The notes under the pieces were generated by a model. It saw only the letters and a program-made list of their open reading frames with translations. It had not been told where the DNA came from and ran no database searches. A stretch of 64,000 bases of DNA. Source: Gracilibacillus timonensis. GTDB lineage: Bacteria > Bacillota > Bacilli > Bacillales > Amphibacillaceae. Below, piece after piece: positions 16,631-23,254 of this stretch. Location of the stretch: NCBI RefSeq assembly GCF_900086715.1, contig NZ_FLKH01000008.1, forward strand, positions 1 through 64,000. Reading direction: 5' to 3'. The stretch's first letter is position 1. Each line of letters opens with the position of its first letter. Made by a program: the position numbers and the translations under genes.

Positions 16631-16756
16631 ATGTCAAAACTAAGTAAACTTCTAAAGTCGAGAACGGTAAGAGAGGGCATCAGACAAGCACGTAAACACG
16701 CCGTACCTTTAATCAAAAAAGAACTAGCAAAACGAAAAGGTACACTCAAAAAGTAA
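16631..16756 (+). CDS. 41-residue basic protein under Mn-type riboswitch
   Basis: A short, very basic protein: MSKLSKLLKSRTVREG opens it and KRKGTLKK closes it, with about 15 Lys/Arg in 41 residues and no Cys or Trp. The RBS is strong (aaggagg, seven bases before the ATG), and its stop codon overlaps the next start (taATG). It is the first gene after the yybP-ykoY riboswitch terminator. It lacks a membrane segment and could be a nucleic-acid- or protein-binding peptide. E. coli MntS is also a manganese-linked protein of about 42 residues, but I see no sequence likeness. Confidence 0.7.
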   Translation: MSKLSKLLKSRTVREGIRQARKHAVPLIKKELAKRKGTLKK

Positions 16757-17370
16757 TGGAACCAACTAAGTACGAGCGCTATACAGCAACTGTGTCATTT
16801 ACGAAAAGTAATAGACGTATAAAAGTACGTAAACATCACCCTGATTTACAGCTTTATGGACTGGGACGAAGTGCTGCGATCTTTAAGATAAACAATGAGA
16901 ATAAAATAATCAAAGTTTTCCATCCAACCTTTGAGCATGCGGCAGAGCAGGAAAAACAAAACTATGAAAAATTACAAGGTAATCATTATTACCCAGTTGT
17001 CTACGAATCAGGCAGCAATTATTTAGTGATGGAATATATTGAAGGAAAAACATTCTTTGAATGCCTCGCAACAGGAATTCCCTTGAAACCTCACTATATG
17101 AAAGAGGTTGACCAGGGCTTACAGACTGCAAAAGAGGCCGGGCTTAACCCTTCTGACATCCATTTGCATAATCTGATCGTGAACAAAGATGGGGAGGTAC
17201 GTATTATTGATGTGGCGCGCTTCTCCCAATCGAAAGTCTGCACGCAGTGGGATGATTTAAAACGTGGCTATATGCGCCTTTACTGTCGTCCCTTCTTTCC
17301 AAAAAAAGTACCGAAATGGATCATGTATACAACAGCCAAACTCTATCGCCTATATCATAAATGGGGATAA
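16756..17370 (+). CDS. Small serine/threonine protein kinase (YrzF/YbdM-like)
   Basis: A 204-residue protein of the kinase fold, similar in style to B. subtilis YrzF/YbdM. It shows GLGRSAAIFKI (glycine-rich loop, near residue 37), IIKVF (ATP-binding Lys), MEYIEGKTF (hinge), DIHLHNLIV (catalytic loop with Asp and Asn) and IIDVARF (metal-binding Asp, in place of DFG). The C-lobe is much shortened, so it resembles a minimal RIO/Kdo-type kinase. It overlaps the 41-residue gene by one base (TAATG) and so falls under the manganese-type riboswitch. Target unknown; Mn2+ as metal cofactor would be a natural link (inference). Confidence 0.8.
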   Translation: MEPTKYERYTATVSFTKSNRRIKVRKHHPDLQLYGLGRSAAIFKINNENKIIKVFHPTFEHAAEQEKQNYEKLQGNHYYPVVYESGSNYLVMEYIEGKTFFECLATGIPLKPHYMKEVDQGLQTAKEAGLNPSDIHLHNLIVNKDGEVRIIDVARFSQSKVCTQWDDLKRGYMRLYCRPFFPKKVPKWIMYTTAKLYRLYHKWG

Positions 17371-17372
17371 GG

Positions 17373-17416
17373 AAAAGCAAGCTTGTATGTCCTAAGCTGA
17401 CAACGAGTTTGCTTTT
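17373..17416. terminator. Bidirectional terminator between convergent kinase genes
   Basis: aaaagcaagct (17373 on) pairs with agtttgctttt (to 17416), with T-tracts on both strands. It serves the small kinase gene and the fusion gene that run towards each other. Confidence 0.75.
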
Positions 17417-17422
17417 TCTTTC

Positions 17423-19141
17423 TTAAAATGATGTCTTTTCTTTATTCCATTCCTCGATAAATTGCTGTATCGATGGTTGTCGCTGGTCGCGCTCGTGATG
17501 AATAGCTTTTAAAGCCACCTTATATAACGCCTTGTTAAGCTGCCAGCGTTCCCATTCTCTACTATCATTAGCAAATAAAGCAAAGGCGGTTGCTCCCATC
17601 AAGTAGACATTAGTTATCTCATCAATAGCTGCCCCTTGTTGCCATTCTTCTGGCGACATGAAACGAGAACTTCCCCACATTCTTCCGACCTTGTTGATAT
17701 ACGGCATTTTTGCATAAAAATCAATATCGCATATTATTGTTTTCTCTGCCATAACATCATACATAATACTACCGTCATAGAAATCAATCGCCACATAACC
17801 TTTTTTAATAACATGATAATGAAAAGATAGGATATCATCAAATATATTTAACTTTATCTTTAACGGCATTTGCATAAATCGTCGTCTTGTCAGCGGATAT
17901 TGTTTGCCCATACACTCTCCATCTACCCAATCAAATACTACAGCAAAGCCACCGCCAATATGCTCTGCCTGAACATATTTAATTAAATGGGAATGAGCTA
18001 GATCTTGATATATTGGTACAATCGACCTCAATCGTTCGATAGCGTCATCTGTTGTACCCGCATATCTCGCGGTTGGCGCCCCGGCAAATTTCACGAAATA
18101 TTTCTTCCTATGTTTTTCTACTCCAAAGCAGATATTCCCAGAATCTTGATTATCAAACACTTTAAATACCTTACCGTATTGTTGAATAAAAGACATGTCA
18201 AAAGGTTCCTTCAATTGATAAGAAATACCGTCTACATATTGCACATAAAAATCCGCTAAATACCACGTAGGCACCACTTGATTCATATCGTTATACCATG
18301 ACAGGATATCCTTTGTTTGCTGTTTCAACGTCATGATTTGTTTCTCACCGAATGGAATTGCCCAGGGAACGGAAGCCAGCGCATTTGTGGCAATATAAAA
18401 AGCTAACCGTTCAAAGAATTCGATAGGTGGTTTTCCAGCAAAATAGCCATTAAGCTGACCCGTTGCGAAATAAGGGCTAACTCCTGCACTCCAAACGATT
18501 CGATTGAATTCTTCCCAAGGATCGCCAATATCCAAACGATTGAAGTCAATAATAGACAACGTTTGGTCAGCTGAAATAACCATATTACCAACATGATAGT
18601 CACCATGCTGAAAACACTGTGGTCGATTGGATAATAAATAACGATGTTTCTCCACATAATCGATTACTTGATCATCTCCGTCAAAACGGATACCACAAGC
18701 CTGATATTTTTTTATTTTATCATCTGCCTTACGATTAAACCGTTCACTCCACTCTGCCTGTCCTTCAGGAGCCGGAATGGAATGAATCATTCGCAGTATC
18801 TCCCCTGACTTGATTCCCAACTGATATTGTTCCGTCTCCGGTAAAAGTGGTAAAACCGTTTCAGCATCTTCCCCTTCACACCAAGTAAACAGAGAATAGA
18901 CCTTCTTATCGTTATCGCAAGTTCCGAAATGCACAGGCCTAGACATGGGTACACCTAAAGCGGCGACCTCTTGCATCCATTCGTATTCATTCTTTTTTTT
19001 ATCGTATTGGGAAATATCGGCTATACGCAAAAGTAATGTCTGCCCATCTTTCGTCTCTATGTAATACTTTTTATCACTGGACCAGCCCTTATCAATCGGC
19101 TCCATCGTTACGAATGAATGGTATCCTGCAATCTCCTCCAC
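17423..19141 (-). CDS. Aminoglycoside phosphotransferase-like kinase fused to a second kinase-like domain
   Basis: A 572-residue two-domain protein. Residues 1-290 are an APH/choline-kinase fold with the Brenner motif QHGDYHVGNMVI (catalytic Asp and Asn) and SIIDFNRLDIGDPWEE (metal Asp). Residues 300-572 look like a eukaryote-type kinase domain: YFVKFAGAP (Lys), VFDWVDGECMG (hinge), KKGYVAIDFYDGSIMYD (catalytic loop) and ICDIDFYAK (DFG region). GTG at 19141 with aaggtg upstream is the likely start. The small-molecule substrate is unknown; real aminoglycoside resistance is not implied. It is convergent with the small kinase gene. Confidence 0.8.
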   Translation of the reverse strand: MEEIAGYHSFVTMEPIDKGWSSDKKYYIETKDGQTLLLRIADISQYDKKKNEYEWMQEVAALGVPMSRPVHFGTCDNDKKVYSLFTWCEGEDAETVLPLLPETEQYQLGIKSGEILRMIHSIPAPEGQAEWSERFNRKADDKIKKYQACGIRFDGDDQVIDYVEKHRYLLSNRPQCFQHGDYHVGNMVISADQTLSIIDFNRLDIGDPWEEFNRIVWSAGVSPYFATGQLNGYFAGKPPIEFFERLAFYIATNALASVPWAIPFGEKQIMTLKQQTKDILSWYNDMNQVVPTWYLADFYVQYVDGISYQLKEPFDMSFIQQYGKVFKVFDNQDSGNICFGVEKHRKKYFVKFAGAPTARYAGTTDDAIERLRSIVPIYQDLAHSHLIKYVQAEHIGGGFAVVFDWVDGECMGKQYPLTRRRFMQMPLKIKLNIFDDILSFHYHVIKKGYVAIDFYDGSIMYDVMAEKTIICDIDFYAKMPYINKVGRMWGSSRFMSPEEWQQGAAIDEITNVYLMGATAFALFANDSREWERWQLNKALYKVALKAIHHERDQRQPSIQQFIEEWNKEKTSF

Positions 19142-19186
19142 CCTACACCTTCTCTCGTTTTTATCGCTTCATGATACTTCCATCTG

Positions 19187-19729
19187 CTACTTTCCCCATT
19201 CCTCTCTCAACACTCCGTAAATAACATGATCCACATAATGATCATATAGCCATTCTGCTTGCCTGATATGCCCCTCGTAGGTAAAACCAAGTCTTTCTGG
19301 TATACTTCTGCTTTTATCATTCTCCGCAGCGGCACGAATTTCCACTTTATTCAGTTTTAATTCCCTAAAAGCATAATCAGTTAAGGCCTTTGCTACTTTG
19401 GTCATTATACCATTCCCTTGGTAATCCTCTGCCAGCCAGTAACCAATATAGGCGATGCGATTGGACCAATCAAGGTGATTAAATCCCGCCACGCCCACAA
19501 TCTCCCCTTTAAATAAAATAGCTGCGTTTAAGCTTTTGTTTTCTGCAAAGCCTTGTAAACAGATTTTAATGAACGCAATCGTATCTTCCTCTTTGTTTGT
19601 CGTATCTACCCATGAAAGCCATTCTCTTAAATAATTTCTGGAACGATCGGTTAACGAAAAAATCCGTGTACTGTCTCTTAATTCAACTAATTTTAACGAC
19701 AAGTCTTCATCTATTTTATATACGAACAT
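19187..19729 (-). CDS. GNAT-family N-acetyltransferase (RimJ/RimL-like)
   Basis: A 180-residue acetyltransferase that moves an acetyl group from CoA to an amino group, possibly of a ribosomal protein N-terminus. The RimL/YdaF pattern is clear: LREWLSWVD near residue 36, IAYIGYWLAEDYQGNGI (acetyl-CoA loop, residues 90-106) and KVEIRAAAENDKSRSIPERLGF. Length and order are normal. RBS aggagag precedes ATG 19729. It runs in the same direction as the downstream kinase fusion (46 bp away), so they may be co-transcribed. Confidence 0.88.
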   Translation of the reverse strand: MFVYKIDEDLSLKLVELRDSTRIFSLTDRSRNYLREWLSWVDTTNKEEDTIAFIKICLQGFAENKSLNAAILFKGEIVGVAGFNHLDWSNRIAYIGYWLAEDYQGNGIMTKVAKALTDYAFRELKLNKVEIRAAAENDKSRSIPERLGFTYEGHIRQAEWLYDHYVDHVIYGVLREEWGK

Positions 19730-20009
19730 GATCCTCTCTCCTCACAACATAACGGATAAATTGGGAGTATTTTATCAGATGGGGGCAGGAAAGTCTAGAC
19801 ACAATTAAAACTACCATCTGAATAATTTTCGACAATGACAGCTTAATGGTCATAACACTGGTGAATTTCAATATCACCTTAGGTAAATAAAATGACATCC
19901 AAATAAGTCTGAGCAACATATTATGAAAACGTAAAATAGAATGTTATATTAGATTAATCAGAGACATTTCGAGGTGTTGATTAATTAAATCAATAAAGGA
20001 GTGGAGTAA

Positions 20010-20177
20010 ATGCCAGTCTACAAAATCATATATACAAAAGAATGCGAAAATATCCGTGAGATTCATGCAAGCTCTGAAAAAGAAGCACTGAAAAAGTTCT
20101 ACGATTGTGACTGCATAAAGGATTATGAATATCAATGTATTGGAGAAGAAGTAATATCCGTAACAAAAGATTCGTAA
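20010..20177 (+). CDS. Small protein of 55 residues, unknown
   Basis: A 55-residue acidic, Cys-containing protein (MPVYKIIYTKECENIREI..., with YDCDCIKDYEYQCIG in the middle). It has a strong RBS (aaaggagtgg) ahead of the ATG and a terminator-type hairpin over its stop. The four cysteines could bind a metal. The opening beta-strand and the ASSEKEALKKFY helix resemble small stand-alone alpha/beta domains. No family is recognised. The upstream 280 bp (19730-20009) hold nothing else I can identify. Confidence 0.6.
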   Translation: MPVYKIIYTKECENIREIHASSEKEALKKFYDCDCIKDYEYQCIGEEVISVTKDS

Positions 20178-20199
20178 TGGCGTAACCAAACGAATCTTT
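20166..20199 (-). terminator. Terminator shared by the rrf2-type gene and the 55-residue gene
   Basis: aaagattcgt (20166-20175) pairs perfectly with acgaatcttt (20190-20199). The T-rich tail is better on the minus strand (ttttgtta). Confidence 0.65.
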
Positions 20200-20211
20200 C
20201 TGACTTCTTTA

Positions 20212-20631
20212 TTATATAGAGTCTACAAGATCATGCTTTTCTACTTTGTTTAAAACGTCTTGTAACGATGTATTTGCTAAATACGTATCCATTTCGTTTT
20301 CAGCGTTTTTCATGATGTTCTCAACAAGACATTCTACCCCATTATCTTTATCACATCCTTGAAAAAGTGGTAAATCACCTTCAATTGCTTTGGTGATATC
20401 TAAGAAACTAATTTCTTTGGCGCTTTTACCAAGTCGAAAACCACCGTAGGCTCCCGAATAGGAAGCAACAAGACCCTTTTTGGCAAGTTTGGTAAGCATC
20501 TTAGATAGATAGGAAGGTGGCACATTTCGTTGTTCCGCAAGCTCTTGTAAGCTTATCGTATCCTTTTCATTTTGGGATGCAAGATAAATCATGGTGTGCA
20601 GAGCATAGTTGGTACCTTTGGAAAATTTCAT
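20212..20631 (-). CDS. Rrf2-family transcriptional regulator
   Basis: A 139-residue winged-helix regulator: MKFSKGTNYALHTMIYLA opens it, the recognition helix region is VPPSYLSKMLTKLAKKGLV, and the wing is SYSGAYGGFRLGK. The Fe-S-binding NsrR/IscR type needs three Cys in the effector loop; here only two are seen (FQGCDKDNGVECL). It may therefore sense redox state or a small molecule in another way, like CymR-type members. It is divergent from lrgAB and could control it. Confidence 0.85.
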   Translation of the reverse strand: MKFSKGTNYALHTMIYLASQNEKDTISLQELAEQRNVPPSYLSKMLTKLAKKGLVASYSGAYGGFRLGKSAKEISFLDITKAIEGDLPLFQGCDKDNGVECLVENIMKNAENEMDTYLANTSLQDVLNKVEKHDLVDSI

Positions 20632-20696
20632 TGTATCACCACATTATTTATAGTTTTTACATATAATTATGGCATCACCGTTAAGTAACAGTCAAA

Positions 20697-20800
20697 TGAT
20701 AATCTATTGGGAACTCCTAATGTATATGCAGCATTTACTTTAATTGTACTAGTCTCAGGCATTCTAACTATATAGGCATGGAATGGATTCGAATCAATCA
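20697..20800 (+). pseudogene. Possible C-terminal remnant of a membrane permease
   Basis: A plus-strand stretch reads LLGTPNVYAAFTLIVLVSG before a stop. It looks like the last membrane helix of an ABC importer permease, and a terminator follows it directly. There is no start codon. This is a weak case. Confidence 0.3.
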
Positions 20801-20839
20801 AAAGTTCAAGACGCTAAAAAAAGCGATGAACTTTTTTTA
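20801..20839 (+). terminator. Terminator upstream of lrgA
   Basis: aagttca and cgct pair with agcg and tgaactt around an A-rich loop, followed by ttttttt. It would end a transcript arriving from the left, leaving lrgAB to its own promoter or acting as an attenuator. Confidence 0.6.
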
Positions 20840-20888
20840 TTTCTCATGATATATCTAGCAAATCATCACTTTACAATGGAGTCTAATG

Positions 20889-21257
20889 ATGAAATATCTC
20901 GTTATAATGTTACAAATCAGTGTGTTGTTTCTTTTTAATTATATAGGACTAGCCATTCAGGATTTCTTTTCCCTTGTTATTCCCGGCAGCCTCATAGGTA
21001 TGCTTTTATTATTTGGACTATTGGTCATGAAGGTTATTCCATTAACCAAAATCCAGACCGGGGTTGATTATTTGCTCAAAGATATTCCCTTTTTCTTTAT
21101 TCCTGTGACCGTTGGTGTAATGGAATATTTGAATTTCTTCCTTGGGAAAGGGAGTCTGATCATCCTGTTGATTGTGGTGAGTACCTGCCTGGTCATTGGT
21201 GTTAGTGGGATAGTGACGAATCAGATGTTAAAAAACAAGGTGATAACAAATGACTAA
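20889..21257 (+). CDS. lrgA: LrgA/CidA holin-like membrane protein
   Basis: A 122-residue protein with four membrane helices of the CidA/LrgA family. IPGSLIGMLLLFGLL (near residue 33) and the final helices are typical. These holin-like proteins form membrane oligomers and affect murein hydrolase activity, cell lysis and, in newer work, small-acid transport with LrgB. Of two adjacent ATGs I take 20889 because ggag is seven bases upstream. It overlaps lrgB by 8 bp. The divergent Rrf2 regulator is unlike the usual LytSR or CidR control. Confidence 0.9.
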   Translation: MKYLVIMLQISVLFLFNYIGLAIQDFFSLVIPGSLIGMLLLFGLLVMKVIPLTKIQTGVDYLLKDIPFFFIPVTVGVMEYLNFFLGKGSLIILLIVVSTCLVIGVSGIVTNQMLKNKVITND

Positions 21258-21936
21258 TGTTCTAATTGGAATCTTTATGATCGTGATGACATTTCTGCTT
21301 TACCGAATTTCGAAAAAAATATATGGTGAAATCCCAAGTCCATTCACATTGCCTATTTTCTTATCGATGGTTACCATTGTAATAATTTTATCTTTAACGG
21401 GGATCTCTTATAATACCTATATGATGGGAGGACAATGGATTGATTTTTTCCTTGGTCCCATTGTTGTTTCCTTTGCCATTCCACTATACAAGGAGCTCGC
21501 ATTGATAAAAAAATATGCTAATGCGATTGGCACCGGCATATTTGCGGGTGGTTTGACTGGGGTTGTCACTGGAGTTATCGGTGCTAAATTATTAGGTTTT
21601 GATAATTGGCTGATTCAAACGGTTGCTGCAAAATCAGTTACTGCACCAATTGCTATCAGTATTACCGAAGCCGCTGGCGGAAACACTTCATTAATCGCTA
21701 TTTTTGTTATGATTGCCGGAATCAGTGGTGGCATGTTTGGACCCTTTATTTTGAAACTCTGTCATATACAACACCCCGTAGCCATTGGATTGAGCTTCGG
21801 CACATCTTCCCATGCTATGGGAGCTGCCAAATCATTAGAATTCGGCAAACTGGAAGGTGCCATCAGTGTATTGTCCATGACGATTAGCGCGGTAGTGGTT
21901 TCTGTACTTGTCCCTGTCATCTTACTGTTTATCTAA
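21250..21936 (+). CDS. lrgB: LrgB/CidB family membrane protein
   Basis: A 228-residue polytopic protein of the LrgB family, the obligate partner of LrgA. The conserved parts are LGPIVVSFAIPLYKE (near residue 72), KSVTAPIAISITEAAGG and GLSFGTSSHAMGAAKSLE. Length and motif order are complete. It overlaps lrgA by 8 bp and is converged on by the sortase gene 43 bp after its stop. Confidence 0.92.
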   Translation: MTNVLIGIFMIVMTFLLYRISKKIYGEIPSPFTLPIFLSMVTIVIILSLTGISYNTYMMGGQWIDFFLGPIVVSFAIPLYKELALIKKYANAIGTGIFAGGLTGVVTGVIGAKLLGFDNWLIQTVAAKSVTAPIAISITEAAGGNTSLIAIFVMIAGISGGMFGPFILKLCHIQHPVAIGLSFGTSSHAMGAAKSLEFGKLEGAISVLSMTISAVVVSVLVPVILLFI

Positions 21937-21979
21937 TATATTTTGAAGCTGATACTTGTATTCCAATCCTACGTGGACG

Positions 21980-22570
21980 TTATTGAGGATAAGCATATAA
22001 TACGTAACGATCAGGGGCATTTCCGATCATTGAAAAGGGGTAACAGGTTGAGACAGTTAAATATTCATCTTCCCGAGAAGGGTCAATCACTGTTGTATTG
22101 TCTGCTGCTACAATTTCATGATCTCTGATTTTATATCTATACGTTCCATACTCCATTTTCACATGGAATTCATCCCCATGTGCTAATTGATCAAAATTTC
22201 TGAAAACCGTATCCCTATGTCCCGAGAGGAGAATTTGTTTATTCTGACCAGGCAAGCCTGTATCATGATAATGGCCAACACCTTGTGCGAGTTCTTCTTC
22301 ATCCGTACCCTCCACTATGGGAATCTCACGATCTAATTTAGGTATATACAGCAATCCAATCGTTTCCCCTTTTTCGTACCCCCTATCTAACACGTCTTCT
22401 ATCGATGTATCTTTACGTTTCTGGTTCTCTGTTGAAAACAGTGTTTGCGCTTCAGAGAGTCTTTCTTGTTCCTTATAAGCGGAACTCCACCATTGATAGC
22501 CTCCAAAAGCTAAGGTAACAACTCCTACCATGATAAGTGTCCAGGAAAGTAGCTTGAGCATCCGATTCAC
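21980..22570 (-). CDS. Class D sortase
   Basis: A 196-residue membrane-anchored transpeptidase that cleaves an LPxTA-type signal and joins the protein to the cell wall. It has an N-terminal anchor helix (residues 5-27), the catalytic His in LSGHRDTVF, the Cys in LTVSTCYPF (the TLxTC motif) and the Arg in APDRYVLYAY. The short single-helix form fits class D. Class D enzymes such as B. anthracis SrtC recognise LPNTA, and the giant protein at 31-38 kb ends in MPNTATN, so it is a probable substrate. It follows the OsmC gene by 41 bp on the same strand. Confidence 0.9.
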   Translation of the reverse strand: MNRMLKLLSWTLIMVGVVTLAFGGYQWWSSAYKEQERLSEAQTLFSTENQKRKDTSIEDVLDRGYEKGETIGLLYIPKLDREIPIVEGTDEEELAQGVGHYHDTGLPGQNKQILLSGHRDTVFRNFDQLAHGDEFHVKMEYGTYRYKIRDHEIVAADNTTVIDPSREDEYLTVSTCYPFSMIGNAPDRYVLYAYPQ

Positions 22571-22611
22571 CTCTCAAAAATCGCTATTTTGAATATTAAC
22601 CTTTTAAAATA

Positions 22612-22995
22612 TCATGCTTTTATAATAGATTCTGTGATGGTCATACTATCTTTTACTGATTGAATCATACCACAATTTTTATTCATTAATTCCAGCGCTT
22701 TCTTTAACTTTTCTTCCGTTGCGTTGCTTGAGATAACTGTATAGATTAGATGTAGTTCTTGAATACGATTAGCAACGGATGGGTTTCGCACGATATCGGC
22801 TGACACATGAATATCGATAAATGTAAACCTCATCTTCTCTAATATTTTTCTAAGCGTCAGACCACTGCAACCTACAATAGATGATATCATCAGCTCATAA
22901 GGTCGATAACCAAGTTCTCCTTGTCCAGAAACCGGGAGATCTCTATATTCGGTATCCACTTGAAACCCATACTCAGTCATATAATATGTAAGCAT
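22612..22995 (-). CDS. OsmC/Ohr-family protein
   Basis: A 127-residue OsmC-fold protein. The first conserved Cys is in SSIVGCSGLTLRKIL (near residue 43) and the second in MNKNCGMIQSV (near residue 108), the spacing of thiol peroxidases of this family; it is closest to the YhfA-like branch. Predicted role: reduction of organic peroxides or another thiol-based reaction. It lies upstream of the sortase and divergent from the alkaline phosphatase. A two-repeat Pho-like box lies 45-60 bp upstream. Confidence 0.82.
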   Translation of the reverse strand: MLTYYMTEYGFQVDTEYRDLPVSGQGELGYRPYELMISSIVGCSGLTLRKILEKMRFTFIDIHVSADIVRNPSVANRIQELHLIYTVISSNATEEKLKKALELMNKNCGMIQSVKDSMTITESIIKA

Positions 22996-23024
22996 TTATC
23001 TGTCTCCTTTCATAACTACACCTA

Positions 23025-23056
23025 ATAATAACCTGTTTATGTGAAAGTTTCATGAA
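23025..23056 (-). promoter_or_regulatory. Possible PhoP-type promoter of osmC-sortase
   Basis: On the minus strand TTCATG, 5 bp, TTCACA, then exactly 9 bp to TATTAT. TTCACA fits the Bacillus PhoP repeat TT(A/T/C)A(C/T)A, and TTCATG differs in one base. Only two repeats are convincing, but the 9-bp gap to the -10 equals that of the two stronger boxes in this window. Confidence 0.4.
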
Positions 23057-23094
23057 AATCATCGATAAATTTGCTTTCTATCATCATTACATTA

Positions 23095-23137
23095 AAAAAC
23101 GTGTGGCAAGCAAAGACTTGCTTGTCACATGTTTTTG
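23095..23137. terminator. Bidirectional hairpin between divergent osmC and phosphatase promoters
   Basis: acgtgtggcaagcaa (23099-23113) pairs with ttgcttgtcacatgt (23118-23132), with G-U pairs, and has A/T tracts on both sides. It acts as a terminator shape on either strand, yet no gene ends here. It may insulate the two promoters or end a small RNA. Confidence 0.6.
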
Positions 23138-23166
23138 TTACATTTATAAGTTCAACTTATATATAA

Positions 23167-23220
23167 ATTACATACTATTTACATTCCATTCATATTTCGT
23201 TAAAATTCTTCCCCTACAAT
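23167..23220 (+). promoter_or_regulatory. Pho box and -10 of the alkaline phosphatase gene
   Basis: Four hexamers, ATTACA, TTTACA, TTCATA and TTAAAA (starting at 23167, 23178, 23189 and 23200), each separated by 5 bp, are followed after 9 bp by TACAAT (23215-23220). This is the layout of PhoP-activated promoters in Bacillus (11-bp direct repeats in place of a -35). Confidence 0.8.
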
Positions 23221-23254
23221 GAGACTAGGTTCCATTTAGAAGGAGGATGAAGGA

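Noticed and set aside
16361-16637. Minus-strand frames of 85 and 88 codons
   Set aside because: They lie over the riboswitch, terminator and promoter on the other strand and have no RBS.
17423-19141. Aminoglycoside resistance gene
   Set aside because: The APH-like fold is broad; fusion to a second kinase-like domain and lack of resistance-specific motifs do not support resistance.
22571-22611. 16-base identity (GGTTAATATTCAAAAT) between the sortase upstream region and the giant protein promoter
   Set aside because: In AT-rich DNA of this length such a match is expected by chance, and the other Pho repeats are missing here.
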